Source: Acidobacteriota bacterium (lineage in GTDB: Bacteria; Acidobacteriota; Blastocatellia; Pyrinomonadales; Pyrinomonadaceae). From it: a stretch of DNA of 64,000 nucleotides. Below the pieces are notes generated by a model. That model searched no databases, was not told the DNA's origin, and worked only from the letters and a program-made list of their open reading frames with translations. The translations under genes were made by a program, and so were the position numbers. The DNA lies in NCBI GenBank assembly GCA_019639135.1, contig JAHBSL010000009.1, positions 62,001 through 126,000 on the forward strand, written 5' to 3'. Shown here piece by piece: positions 44,312-54,006 of this stretch (position 1 is the first letter of the stretch; each line of letters starts with the position of its first letter).

Positions 44312-45003
44312 GTGAAAGCCCGTTTCTGCGAATTGTGGGAGTCTCCAAATCGTTCGGTGGGCGGGCGATACTCAAGAATCTTTCGCTTGAAGTAGCGCAG
44401 GGCGAATCAGTCGTCCTTGTGGGACCGAGCGGCTGCGGGAAAACGACACTTTTGCGGATGATCGCCGGTCTTGAAACGCCGGACGCGGGGGAAATTTATC
44501 TCGACGGCGAGTGCGTTGCCGCAGGAGGACAAAATCTGGTTCCGCCTTTCGTGCGCAGGATCGGGTTCGTTTTTCAAGACCTCGCTCTCTGGACCCATTT
44601 GACGGTCGAAGGGAATCTGCGGTTTGTTCTTTCGTCGCGCAAAGTCCCGAAGACAGAACACGCCAAGCGCATCGAGGAAATGTTAAGTCTGGTGCGGATG
44701 AAAGGCTTCGCCGAAAAATACCCGGGCAAGCTTTCGGGCGGCGAGCAGCAGCGGGTCGCCCTCGCGCGTGCCCTGATCGGCGGCTCGCGCCTGCTTTTGC
44801 TGGACGAGCCGCTCTCGAGTCTCGATGCGGATTTGCGAGGCGAATTGCGCGACGAACTCATCCGTATCCAGAAACGTCTGCGCATCACAACCGTCTCCGT
44901 CACGCACGACGAAGCGGAAGCGCGGGTGCTCGCAGATCGGATCGTGAAATTGAAGGATGGAGAAATCGAGAGCATCACGATTGTGAAACCGGAAATACGT
45001 TGA
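44308..45003 (+). CDS. ABC transporter ATPase (FbpC-like)
   Basis: A 231-residue ATPase: Walker A GPSGCGKT near residue 39, signature LSGGEQQRVALARAL near 140, Walker B LLLLDEPLSSLD near 160, H-loop SVTHDEAEA. It is shorter than classical FbpC and lacks its C-terminal regulatory domain. Translation begins at GTG 44308 (GTGA overlap with the permease stop); the longer open frame upstream is antiframe sequence inside the permease gene. Confidence 0.93.
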   Translation: MSESPFLRIVGVSKSFGGRAILKNLSLEVAQGESVVLVGPSGCGKTTLLRMIAGLETPDAGEIYLDGECVAAGGQNLVPPFVRRIGFVFQDLALWTHLTVEGNLRFVLSSRKVPKTEHAKRIEEMLSLVRMKGFAEKYPGKLSGGEQQRVALARALIGGSRLLLLDEPLSSLDADLRGELRDELIRIQKRLRITTVSVTHDEAEARVLADRIVKLKDGEIESITIVKPEIR

Positions 45004-45012
45004 TTCGGCCTC

Positions 45013-47211
45013 ATGAAACCCTTACTTCCTTTAGCCATCTTCGTTATCACTTACTTTCCCGCTGTTCCGATCTTCGGGCAGAGCGGTTCACCGGGGAACA
45101 GCGTAAAGATTTCCCGTGCCAGCGGGGAGATCGAAATCGACGGCGTGCTGGACGAAGCGGCTTGGGCATCGGCGCCGGCCGTCAAGGAGTTCCGTCAGCA
45201 AGAACCGAACGAAGGCGAAGCGGCGACGGAAAAAACCGAGGTTCGCGTTTTGTTCGACGACAAAAATCTCTATTTCGGGATCCGCGCTTTCGACTCGCAA
45301 GCCTCCAAAGTCAACGCACGCGACTTGGTACGCGATTCCTCATTCTCGAACGACGACAAGGTGGAAATCCTGCTGGACACCTACCACGATCGCCGCAACG
45401 CTTTCCGCTTCGCCGTCAACCCCCTCGGCGTTCAGCAGGATGCCCTCATCACGGACGAAGGGCGCGACGTGAACCTCTCATGGGACACCAGCTGGATAAC
45501 GGAGAGCAGCAGGGATGAGAGCGGCTGGACGGTCGAGGTTGCGATCCCTCTGACGAGCCTGCGCTTCAAGGAAGGGCTGGATGTGTGGGGCTTCAACCTC
45601 GCCCGGATCATCCGACGGAAGAATGAAGAAGTGCTATGGGCGAGTTGGCAGCGCGAATTTGGGCTCGAAAGAGTATCTCAAGCGGGAGAGCTCACCGGGG
45701 TCGGTGCGATCAAAAGGCGAAGGCTTTTAGAGATCAAGCCATACGTCACCGGCGGCTGGCGGCAGGGAACGCCGAAAATCGGTAGACTGGGCTTTGACGC
45801 CGGGCTTCGCGGCACGGGCGGCTTGGAAGTGGCCCGGATCGGTATCACCCCCTCGCTAACGGCCGAATTCACGGTCAACCCCGATTTCGGCCAGGCGGAA
45901 GTGGACCAACAGGTCGTCAACCTCTCACGGTTTTCGATTTTCTTCCCCGAAAAACGCGACTTCTTTCTCGAAAACGCCGGCATATTTCTTTTCGGGCGGG
46001 AAGAGAGCAACCAACTGTTCTTCACTCGCCGGATCGGTCTGACCGAAAGGGGCGAGCCGGTGCCGATAGATTACGGGGCCAAGATCACGGGGAAGGTCGG
46101 TAAATACAACGTCGGGTTTTTGCAAGTCGGGACCCGTCAACTTGGCGACCAGCAGTCGGTGTTCGGGATTCCGCGTCAGCAATTCACAGTCGCCCGTGTC
46201 AAACGCGACATTTTCGGGCGCTCCTCAATCGGTGCGATGTTCGTCAACCGGCAAGGCGGTCAATTCACAAGTGTCGCCGATCCGGCGGGCTTGACCCGTT
46301 ACCACCGCGCGGCCGGAGTCGATGCGGAGCTCAACATCACCGACCATTTTCGGGTGCACACCTTCTTGATGGGGACGGTGAACCCCGGCGTGAAATCGAG
46401 CTTTCTGTCGGGGCGCGTGGACTCGCGCTACGAGGACGACAATTTCCGCTTCATCGGGGTGTACGAGGACATCGGGAGCAACTTCCGCCCCGAAGTCGGT
46501 TTCGTCGAACGCAATGGGATCAGGCAGTATTTCGGGCAAGCCGCCTACAAGCCTCGGCCGCGCTTCATCCCGTTCGTCCGGTCGATGGAGTTCGAGACTC
46601 AAATCGAGTATTACGAAGACCGCAAGGGGCGACTCTCGACCAGACAAACCGAATTGTCTTGGGAGACGGAATTTAAGAATTCCGCCGTCTTCTTTTTTCG
46701 TCCGATCGAGGATGTGACCGACCGGTTGACCGAACCGTTCGAGATTCGGCCGGGGATCGTGATCCCCGCCGGTTTGTACCGTTTCAACCGTCCGAGGGTC
46801 GAGTTCGCCAGCGACCAGAGCAGGAAGATCGTTTTCACCGGCCGTTACAAGTGGGGAGATTTTTATTCGGGCAAGCGCGACGAGTACTCGGTCGGCATCG
46901 CGTACCGCCCGAACAAACACTTATTGTTCGATTTCTCGGACAACTACAACGACGTGCGGCTCCCGCAGGGCGACTTCACGACCAATCTGTTCGCGGGCAG
47001 GGTGAACTACAATTTATCCCGGAAAATGTTGACCTCCGCCCTGCTCCAACTCAATTCCGCCGCGCAGATCTCGGCACTCAATGTCCGGTTCCGTTACATC
47101 TACCGGCCGAACAGCGATTTCTTCATCATCTACAATCAGACAACCGGTAAGGGGCTCGAACGCGCATCGTACAGTCTGCAAATGAAAATGACGTACGATT
47201 TTACGTTTTGA
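45013..47211 (+). CDS. DUF5916 / CBM9-like outer-membrane protein
   Basis: A 732-residue exported protein: signal peptide (~1-23), a family-9-type carbohydrate-binding domain (about 30-220; IDGVLDEAAWASAPAVKEFRQQEPNEG ... LYFGIRAFDS), then a beta-rich domain with long amphipathic strands typical of DUF5916 predicted outer-membrane barrels, ending in the aromatic MTYDFTF. It starts 9 bases after the ATPase gene, so it may be the outer-membrane partner of the importer. Substrate unknown. Confidence 0.85.
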   Translation: MKPLLPLAIFVITYFPAVPIFGQSGSPGNSVKISRASGEIEIDGVLDEAAWASAPAVKEFRQQEPNEGEAATEKTEVRVLFDDKNLYFGIRAFDSQASKVNARDLVRDSSFSNDDKVEILLDTYHDRRNAFRFAVNPLGVQQDALITDEGRDVNLSWDTSWITESSRDESGWTVEVAIPLTSLRFKEGLDVWGFNLARIIRRKNEEVLWASWQREFGLERVSQAGELTGVGAIKRRRLLEIKPYVTGGWRQGTPKIGRLGFDAGLRGTGGLEVARIGITPSLTAEFTVNPDFGQAEVDQQVVNLSRFSIFFPEKRDFFLENAGIFLFGREESNQLFFTRRIGLTERGEPVPIDYGAKITGKVGKYNVGFLQVGTRQLGDQQSVFGIPRQQFTVARVKRDIFGRSSIGAMFVNRQGGQFTSVADPAGLTRYHRAAGVDAELNITDHFRVHTFLMGTVNPGVKSSFLSGRVDSRYEDDNFRFIGVYEDIGSNFRPEVGFVERNGIRQYFGQAAYKPRPRFIPFVRSMEFETQIEYYEDRKGRLSTRQTELSWETEFKNSAVFFFRPIEDVTDRLTEPFEIRPGIVIPAGLYRFNRPRVEFASDQSRKIVFTGRYKWGDFYSGKRDEYSVGIAYRPNKHLLFDFSDNYNDVRLPQGDFTTNLFAGRVNYNLSRKMLTSALLQLNSAAQISALNVRFRYIYRPNSDFFIIYNQTTGKGLERASYSLQMKMTYDFTF

Positions 47212-47231
47212 GAAGTGCTTCCGCAGTCCCG

Positions 47232-49499
47232 TTACTGGGGATTGTCGGGCGAATTTGGCTGCCCAGACGCCGGCCATCGTGTTTTTAGTTCTTCAACTAT
47301 TTCGTCAGCAATCCGCAGAGCCAGGGCCGAAATCGTCAATGAAGGATTAACCCCCAACGCTGTCGGGATTATCGACGCGTCGGCGATGTACAAACCCTCA
47401 TAATAGGGGCGCCCGCCAGTTTTCGACTTGTCAAACACCCGGCCGAATTCGTCAACAACACCGCCGGTTGCGTCATGGGCCATACGACAACCGCCCAATG
47501 GGTGACTGAGCGCGATCGACTTGTTGCCGACCGAGTCGGCGACATCGGTCAGAAAAGGATTGAAGAACTTATAATCCGAACCGTCGGGCCGAAGTTTCTC
47601 GGCTAGCCGCGCCAGGGTCCTTTCGACGGCTGCATAGATTCCATCGTCCCAAAATCTCGCGCCGCCCGGTTTCTTCACTCTCAGTGTCGTCTCACCATTG
47701 CCCTGCCCGAGAGTGAATTGCGCGTCGGCTCCATCGCGCCCCATACCGACCACGCAAATCATATTGGACACAAGCTCTTCTTCCGAGCGGAACGTTTGTC
47801 CCCGCTCCCGATAGTTCGAAAAAAAATCTCGGAAGTACTGAACGCTGCGCTTTTTAAGGTATCTCAAAGCGGCGTGGAGGATGAACACTTCTCCTGTGTT
47901 ACCCCTGCTCAACGACTGGATAAGCGGAACGCCCTCACCGATGACTGACGCCAGCGCGGGCGGAACACCTGGATCCTCGATCGTATGGAAATACTCGGTA
48001 TCGGGAGTGGACGTTCCGTCAGGGCCGTCGTCGCCCGTACCGCGCTCGTTCGTATTGAAATGAGCGAACGACGTGGTCACGGGGCCGCGGACAATGCTCG
48101 CACGGTTCTTCGTCTTTTCAAGAAACGCTAAGTAGTCCCCGTTGGTGGAGAAGCCGTAGCCGACCTTTTCGCTCAAGTTCGGCAAGGCATCAGCCCTTTC
48201 TTTCGAGCGCAGCATGATCTCATTGGTCCCGATGCAACCTGCCGCGACGACGACCATGTCCGCCCGAACCGTTTGATCATTGAAAAGCGATGGGTCATCT
48301 TTCCGACGCTGGATGAACCTAACCTCGTAACCGCCACCCGGAAGAGCGCGAATCACATCGACCTCCGCCAGAGCTTTGATCTCGAGATTTTCTTTATAAA
48401 GCGGGTCCGGGTGATTAGGCGTACCCAGCGCAGCCGCCATCAGTTGCTTGTTCAAGGTGTGACGTGCTCCGGGCAAACAGCCGACGTTGCAGCGGCTTTG
48501 GCGCTCGCAATAGTTTTTCGCCTTGCTCCCGTCAACCGGATAATTAGGAGGTGGAAATGTCGATCCCAACGGTGAGTTTTCCGATGTCAGGTCGTTGATG
48601 GACAGAACGACCGCTCCGTAGTCGCGCGTCAGACCGTGCATGGCCGTCTGAAAGACGCGCGCCCGGTCAAGCCACAGTCGGTTTTGGTTCTCCGGCGGGT
48701 TCTTATCAGATTCTTCGATGCTTATTTGTTTGAGTCCCGGAATATCGTTCTGGGTGGGCGTTTTGAAATGCGGATCGAGCCTCGCCGTTCGCGTGACGAT
48801 GCTGCTGAGACCGGTGTTGACCATCGTGTCCAAAATCGCTTCCTTTTCTTCCTTGCTTAAATCCGTCAAATCACCAAGGAGCGGAAACCGATTCGCCTTC
48901 CTTGCTCCAAGCATCGAAACCACGCTGTAGCCGATGGCGTGTCGTGCCAGATCGTAATACTTCTGGCGCGTTGTCTCGTCCCAAGTGGTGACCCAGCGTT
49001 CGTCGTCGAAGATAAAATCGGGCGGGGCTATCGTTATATTCGAGTATACGAGCGAACCGCCGCCGACCCCGCTTGCGCGAATGACCGTGATGCCGTCGCT
49101 CTTGCCGCCGAACAGTCCGAGAAAGCCGCGTGTGCCGAATCGGGTTAAGTCGAACAGTCCGTCCTCGTTTCTGAAACGCTTGAAGAGCCGAGTAAAGATA
49201 TTGACGTCCTTGGTGCGGCGGAAGCAGCGGGTGAAAATGTCTATAAATCCTCGGAAATGATTCTGCGAAGACCAAAACTGAACCGGCTGGCCCGCTTTGG
49301 CGAGATGCTCGGCAGCGCGTACCTCCTTGTCTTGCACGGTGCTGACCGGTGTCGTCCACCACGTTCCGCGCTCCAGAATTAGAACTTTCTCCTTCTTTCC
49401 TCGCTCCTTGAAGGCATCAGCCAACGGCAAAGCAGTCATTGTCCCACCGAAGCCCGACCCTATAACTACGACTCTGTAATGCGGCGTTTCTTCTTTCAT
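47232..49499 (-). CDS. FAD-dependent GMC-type oxidoreductase (cholesterol-oxidase-like)
   Basis: A 755-residue flavoprotein with an N-terminal FAD-binding motif VVVIGSGFGGTMTA (residues ~9-22) and C-terminal GMC signature region (SHPLGGCRMA ... GLYIADASIIPTALGVNPSLTISALALRIAD). It would oxidise an alcohol or sterol-like substrate. Large inserts make it longer than usual GMC enzymes. The ATG at 49499 is the one just before the FAD motif; the open frame runs 24 codons further. It lies after the metallophosphoesterase on the same strand with an 81-base gap, so both may be co-transcribed. Confidence 0.85.
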   Translation of the reverse strand: MKEETPHYRVVVIGSGFGGTMTALPLADAFKERGKKEKVLILERGTWWTTPVSTVQDKEVRAAEHLAKAGQPVQFWSSQNHFRGFIDIFTRCFRRTKDVNIFTRLFKRFRNEDGLFDLTRFGTRGFLGLFGGKSDGITVIRASGVGGGSLVYSNITIAPPDFIFDDERWVTTWDETTRQKYYDLARHAIGYSVVSMLGARKANRFPLLGDLTDLSKEEKEAILDTMVNTGLSSIVTRTARLDPHFKTPTQNDIPGLKQISIEESDKNPPENQNRLWLDRARVFQTAMHGLTRDYGAVVLSINDLTSENSPLGSTFPPPNYPVDGSKAKNYCERQSRCNVGCLPGARHTLNKQLMAAALGTPNHPDPLYKENLEIKALAEVDVIRALPGGGYEVRFIQRRKDDPSLFNDQTVRADMVVVAAGCIGTNEIMLRSKERADALPNLSEKVGYGFSTNGDYLAFLEKTKNRASIVRGPVTTSFAHFNTNERGTGDDGPDGTSTPDTEYFHTIEDPGVPPALASVIGEGVPLIQSLSRGNTGEVFILHAALRYLKKRSVQYFRDFFSNYRERGQTFRSEEELVSNMICVVGMGRDGADAQFTLGQGNGETTLRVKKPGGARFWDDGIYAAVERTLARLAEKLRPDGSDYKFFNPFLTDVADSVGNKSIALSHPLGGCRMAHDATGGVVDEFGRVFDKSKTGGRPYYEGLYIADASIIPTALGVNPSLTISALALRIADEIVEELKTRWPASGQPNSPDNPQ

Positions 49500-49580
49500 G
49501 CGATTTGGCTCCTGTAATCGAAAGTTGATGCGTACGATACGGATACTTAAATCTTCTTCACGGTTCACCAAGGTTGGTTC

Positions 49581-50762
49581 TTACAAATCTTGAAACGGTA
49601 TTTCCCACTCGGATATCGGCCCGGCATTGTAACTCTCTTCGCCGAAATGGCGAATCCCGAAGACTTGCACCAGGATGCCGGGGGCCCGGATGTAAACTTT
49701 CACGAAACTCTTGTGATAGGGCGGAAGATCATGGTCCGCAAAGGCGTCAGGCAACCGTTCCAAGAGCCACGAACCGTACAGTTTTCGAGACGCCTCGCGG
49801 TTCGGATAGCATTCGAAGTCGTCCGGTTCGTCGGCCAACCGGATTCCCAAATCCGGTGGAAATCTCATGTCTTTCGCTTCGGGAATGATGTGAGTTCGCG
49901 AGAGGTACGCACCACCGCCGCCGTTGACCAGGTGCCAAACGATCTTCCGCTTCCCGTTCGTGCTTACCGGTATGCGGTATTTCTGAAAATTGTGCGTATC
50001 GCCCGCGACAACGAGCCGATAATTGAAACGATTAACGATGTCGTTGACGTCGCGCAAACGCTCGTCGAACTGCCCGTTTGCGAAGATCGGTTTGCCGGAA
50101 ATTAGAATTTTCGGCTTATCTTGTCCATCATCCGAAACTCTAAGCAGCCATTCCCTCTGGGAATCACCGATGCGCCCCTTTATCCCCGTGTCGATGAAAA
50201 CCAGCCGGACGAATCTCGTGTCAATGTAGAAATACATATTCGGCTGGAAAAACCGATTGCACCGAATCACCCGCAGCATCTTCAGCTTTTCCAGGCTTAC
50301 GGTCCGTTGGTTCGGGTCCAGGCGGTGAAAAGTGTTGTCGCAGAAATGAATCATGAAGCCGGTGAGCTCGTCGTACCAATCGTGATTGCCCGGAACGGCA
50401 TAAATGTCTTTCGGGTAGTTCCGGTACGGGACGTAGAATTTTTCCCGGTACTCGTGCGAACGACCGGAAGGGTAGATGACGTCGCTCGCGACTACGGAGA
50501 ATTCGGTGTCGGCGCCTTCTTTTAAGAACTTATCTACGACGACCATTTGGGAAGAATCGCCTTCGCCGGTGTCGCCCATCACGATAAAGGAAAACTCGTC
50601 AGGCAAATCATCGCGACGAAAAGCAAAGTCTCGCGAGCCCGGACCCTGCGCCTGCCGCCGCGCCCATTCTTCCCGTTTCTTGTTGGTGGTGTCCCAGATG
50701 AAGGCGGTTAAATGACGATAAGAACGCAGCCAATTTAACGGATTACCCCAACTAAAGGCCAT
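49581..50762 (-). CDS. calcineurin-like metallophosphoesterase
   Basis: A 393-residue metallophosphoesterase with motifs in order: VMGDTGEGD near residue 61, SDVIYPSG near 92, GNHDWYD near 122, and AGDTHNF near 250. These give the two-metal site of the family. No signal peptide is seen, so it is probably cytoplasmic. Translation start at 50762 is supported by AGGAGGGG. The substrate (nucleotide, lipid or protein phosphate) is unknown. It precedes the GMC oxidoreductase. Confidence 0.88.
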   Translation of the reverse strand: MAFSWGNPLNWLRSYRHLTAFIWDTTNKKREEWARRQAQGPGSRDFAFRRDDLPDEFSFIVMGDTGEGDSSQMVVVDKFLKEGADTEFSVVASDVIYPSGRSHEYREKFYVPYRNYPKDIYAVPGNHDWYDELTGFMIHFCDNTFHRLDPNQRTVSLEKLKMLRVIRCNRFFQPNMYFYIDTRFVRLVFIDTGIKGRIGDSQREWLLRVSDDGQDKPKILISGKPIFANGQFDERLRDVNDIVNRFNYRLVVAGDTHNFQKYRIPVSTNGKRKIVWHLVNGGGGAYLSRTHIIPEAKDMRFPPDLGIRLADEPDDFECYPNREASRKLYGSWLLERLPDAFADHDLPPYHKSFVKVYIRAPGILVQVFGIRHFGEESYNAGPISEWEIPFQDL

Positions 50763-51181
50763 TGGATCCCCTCCTTTTGGAGTCAGGTTCGAAGTCTCAG
50801 GGTGACAACCGGCCGCAGTAGTGCTGAAAAAGATTTCGTTTCCGCGGACTGCTCGGAGTAGTAACCCACCATCGAGAGTGACATTCGATCCGCCCGTAGT
50901 TCACTGAAACAATGGGTTTGTCCGCAGCGGTCAGCAGTGACTGCTGGTCGGCCCCGACAAAGACGCTAGGGACGCTTCGTCTACAGCTATACCTTCGTGA
51001 CGAGTGCGGAAATGGTTTTTTGCGGTCAAAAAATAACTTTTTGAACGATATTCTCCATCTGAATAAAACCTGAATGAGATATTGACATCGAATGAGGCTC
51101 TTATCCAAGTAAAGTCGCGCGGCATCATATATTGGAGGACAAACAAGCGGCTGACATTTCGGGGAAGGGACGGATGCGGCA
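50763..51181. promoter_or_regulatory. 419-base gap with adjacent palindromes and an AT-rich stretch
   Basis: This gap separates the cargo from the DNA-processing cassette. It contains CAGCAGT-G-ACTGCTG (perfect, 50932-50946), immediately followed by GTCGG-CC-CCGAC (50947-50958), then an AT-rich part with TCAAAAA-ATAAC-TTTTTGA (51026-51044) and a TTGACA at 51082-51087 without a good -10. It could be an operator/promoter region or a binding site for replication factors. No gene is seen in it. Confidence 0.45.
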
Positions 51182-52315
51182 ATGACCGGGACAGGATACA
51201 GACGCGTGTCTAAAAAGCGTCCATGCAGTATTTGCGGGAAGCCGGATTGGTGCAGTACGACCACAACGGAAACGATATCATTCTGCGCCCGATCCACTCT
51301 AAATGCCGATCGGGTCAGCCGGCAGGGCTGGGGAGTGTTTTACAATCGGGATTCCGGTTTCGATTTCAACTTCAATTTCAACCGAACCTTCTACGAATCT
51401 TCAAAACAGAAGAAAACCCGGGTTTCAAAACTTATCGCCCCGCCCGAGGTCCGAGATAGGGTCTATCGAAAGCTCATCGAATTGTCACCTGCATCCTCCA
51501 ATTACGAGATCGTGAATGGACGAGGCGGTCTGTCGACGCGAGGGATACATAACTACTCACAGTACGGAAGCCTTCCGAGAACAGCGAATGAAAGAAACGT
51601 ACTGGTTGACCGTCTTATTGAAGTGCTCGCGAAAGAAGGAAATGGAAAACAGCTATCATTCGCCGGAATACCGGGTTTCTGGAGAGATACAAGGAGCAAA
51701 CTGCGTCTCTGGAGTGAGCAGGATTCGTTCGATGACTTAATGCTGATCCCGTTTGTCGGACCTGACGGATTAATAAGGGGCTGCCAGATACGGTTCATGC
51801 GCTATGTCCCGAATAAGTCCGGGCGTTACGTGTGGCTTTCCTCGTCAAAAGAGCGAACCGGCTGCGGTCCGGGGGCTCCTTTGCATCACGCCAATCCTGG
51901 TTCACGGTTAGACAAACCCGTTCTGGTCACGGAAGGAGCACTGAAAGCCGCGATCGCGCAAAAGTTCCTGACCGACAGATACGTCGTTGGAAACAGCGGT
52001 GTCGCAACTGCGCATCACGATATCGTGAAAACCGCTAGGAGCCGAACGCTTGAGATCGCATTCGACAATGACAGTTTCACCAACCCGCACGTAGCACGCG
52101 CTCTAGCGGCGTTAGTTCGGCTTCGCTGCTCGGATCAGAGTTCCTTCGCGTATAACGAAGATGTTCGGATCGTAACTTGGGACAAACGTATAAAGGGCCT
52201 GGACGATGCACTGCTCACCTGTGCTCCCCTGAAATATCTAACCGTAGCCGAATGGCTCAAATCTCTAACACCCGAATGTCTGGAACAGGCGAGTGGTCAA
52301 TTATCTTTCGCCTAG
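51182..52315 (+). CDS. DUF3854/Toprim-like protein with an N-terminal zinc finger
   Basis: A 377-residue protein: a CHC2-like zinc finger (C15, C18, C24, C35), a middle domain, and a Toprim-like DUF3854 domain (about 240-345; VLVTEGALKAAIA ... NSGVATAHHDIV ... IAFDNDSFTN ... KGLDDALL). Finger plus Toprim is the layout of plasmid and phage primases, so it is probably primase-related, though no primase activity can be claimed. The tail ends GQLSFA, similar to a sliding-clamp-binding motif. It heads a four-gene plus-strand cassette. Confidence 0.75.
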   Translation: MTGTGYRRVSKKRPCSICGKPDWCSTTTTETISFCARSTLNADRVSRQGWGVFYNRDSGFDFNFNFNRTFYESSKQKKTRVSKLIAPPEVRDRVYRKLIELSPASSNYEIVNGRGGLSTRGIHNYSQYGSLPRTANERNVLVDRLIEVLAKEGNGKQLSFAGIPGFWRDTRSKLRLWSEQDSFDDLMLIPFVGPDGLIRGCQIRFMRYVPNKSGRYVWLSSSKERTGCGPGAPLHHANPGSRLDKPVLVTEGALKAAIAQKFLTDRYVVGNSGVATAHHDIVKTARSRTLEIAFDNDSFTNPHVARALAALVRLRCSDQSSFAYNEDVRIVTWDKRIKGLDDALLTCAPLKYLTVAEWLKSLTPECLEQASGQLSFA

Positions 52316-52318
52316 AGA

Positions 52319-53305
52319 GTGGGAAACAAGCGGCTGGCAGAAAGTATGATAGGTCAGTCTGACGAACCCCCGAGCATTCCTTTAGACCTGATTGAACGGA
52401 TCGCCACGATCATCGATTCCGGGACACAGCTAAATAATTGTGAGCTGCTGACAATTTGTCGCGACTGGGGGATAGATGGTCTAGCGACCGATCCGCACCT
52501 GTGTCATGAGATCTGCGAAACGGCGCTTAACTACCTCATAGCGACGAAATACGGGAAACAACTTTTGTCTTCAGAAGATCCCCGCCGAGGGGGCATCGAA
52601 GTTCTAAGATCGCTGCAACTGTGTCTCCCTACCCAATCGTGGCGAAGCGCAACCCAGGTCACCTATCAACAGTTTTCCACGCCGGCACCCATCGCATACC
52701 TTGCGGCATACCTAACGAATTTAAGCGGCAGCGACAGCGTGCTTGAACCGTCGTGCGGCACGGGCAGTCTTGCCGTTTGGGCGCGGGCGTCCGGAGCGAC
52801 TGTGGTCACGAATGAGATAGATCCGAGGAGACGGCAGCTTGCCGGGCTCATCGGTTTCGACCCGACCGGTCATGACGCGGAATTCATCGATGACTTTGTG
52901 CCGGAGAGCATTGTCCCGAACATTGTATTGATGAATCCACCATTCTCCTCTAGCGGCGGCCGAGTGGAGCGGAACGGGAATAAGTTCGGGTTTCGGCATG
53001 TCGAGTCTGCCCTTCGGCGTCTAGCAACCGGAGGCCGGTTCGCCGTCATCCTCGGCGAAGGAGGATCACCCGGAACTCGTACGGGGAAGCGGTTCTGGGA
53101 TTCAATTTCGCCCGAGATTCGAGTTACGAGATCCATAAGTCTTCCCGGCCGGGAATTTTACCGCAACGGAACAACGGTGGGCGTAACTTTGATCCTCGGT
53201 CGTAAATCTGCAGCCGATCAGCCGGAAGGCCATGTCCAGTGTAGCCCCGGGCTACTGAGCTTCGACAACATCGAAGCAGCCTTCGAGACGATCAAATCCA
53301 AATAG
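52319..53305 (+). CDS. N6-adenine or N4-cytosine DNA methyltransferase
   Basis: A 328-residue methylase: SAM-binding motif EPSCGTGS at residues 143-150 and catalytic NPPF at 206-209 (MNPPFSSSGG). A helical N-terminal region of ~110 residues precedes it. No restriction endonuclease or target-recognition domain is adjacent. The frame starts at GTG 52319, 3 bases after the previous stop; the ATG at 52346 is an alternative. Methylases of this kind often travel with Strawberry-notch helicases in conjugative elements, as here. Confidence 0.85.
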   Translation: MGNKRLAESMIGQSDEPPSIPLDLIERIATIIDSGTQLNNCELLTICRDWGIDGLATDPHLCHEICETALNYLIATKYGKQLLSSEDPRRGGIEVLRSLQLCLPTQSWRSATQVTYQQFSTPAPIAYLAAYLTNLSGSDSVLEPSCGTGSLAVWARASGATVVTNEIDPRRRQLAGLIGFDPTGHDAEFIDDFVPESIVPNIVLMNPPFSSSGGRVERNGNKFGFRHVESALRRLATGGRFAVILGEGGSPGTRTGKRFWDSISPEIRVTRSISLPGREFYRNGTTVGVTLILGRKSAADQPEGHVQCSPGLLSFDNIEAAFETIKSK

Positions 53306-53307
53306 AG

Positions 53308-54006
53308 ATGAACTACCAGCAACTTCATGAAGCCGTCAGAAACGGCTCGATCGTCGGCGCCGTAGATACCGACGGCAACAAAGATCGATTCTTTATTTCG
53401 GATGGCGGCAGCTTGTGCCGATTCAAACCACGCAGCAGCCGACGCGGTTACTGCGTGTACGAATCGGATCTTGCTCGCTACTCGCAATTCATACCTTCCA
53501 AGCCTCCGCAGACCGGCGAAGAGAGACTTCGCAAAGAATACCGACTCATCGAAAAGTACAAGCGGATGGCGGGCGAGGCGAGCTTTACAAATCCATTCCT
53601 CCGCGACTGTCTTGCACTTCCGGATCTCGAAGCGTGGAGAACTGATCTTGTCGAGGCGAATTCCTGGGAAATGGATAAAGAACCACGCCCGAAGACTCTG
53701 TATGAACTCCACATTACGACCGGGACCAATATCGACGGAAAGGTGATCTCGCTGAACCGGATCGCTAAAAAGTATCCGCGCGAGATCGAACGGCTTCGTG
53801 AATCCATCCGGAACAGGTCAGGGGGGACGTTCATCACGGGCCGCTGGGCGAAGTTCGCCGGGTACGACATATCGATCGAAACCGATTTTGACACCGTAAC
53901 CGGAGACTTTCGCGGCTTCTTATCGCTGGAATATGCGGGCTGCGGCAATGGATACTATTACCTGCTCATTAACGACGAAAACTTCATCGGCGACGACGTT
54001 GATTGA
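53308..54006 (+). CDS. hypothetical protein in the methylase/helicase cassette
   Basis: A 232-residue soluble protein, no recognised family. It has an N-terminal segment (about 1-60) with alternating strands, a charged helical middle, and a C-terminal acidic tail (NDENFIGDDVD). It begins 2 bases after the methylase stop, and the helicase frame can start inside its stop codon, so it is an integral member of the operon and may be a partner of either enzyme. Confidence 0.7.
   Translation: MNYQQLHEAVRNGSIVGAVDTDGNKDRFFISDGGSLCRFKPRSSRRGYCVYESDLARYSQFIPSKPPQTGEERLRKEYRLIEKYKRMAGEASFTNPFLRDCLALPDLEAWRTDLVEANSWEMDKEPRPKTLYELHITTGTNIDGKVISLNRIAKKYPREIERLRESIRNRSGGTFITGRWAKFAGYDISIETDFDTVTGDFRGFLSLEYAGCGNGYYYLLINDENFIGDDVD

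Noticed and set aside
51082-51087. TTGACA as a -35 box for the DUF3854 cassette
   Set aside because: No acceptable -10 hexamer at 16-18 bases.
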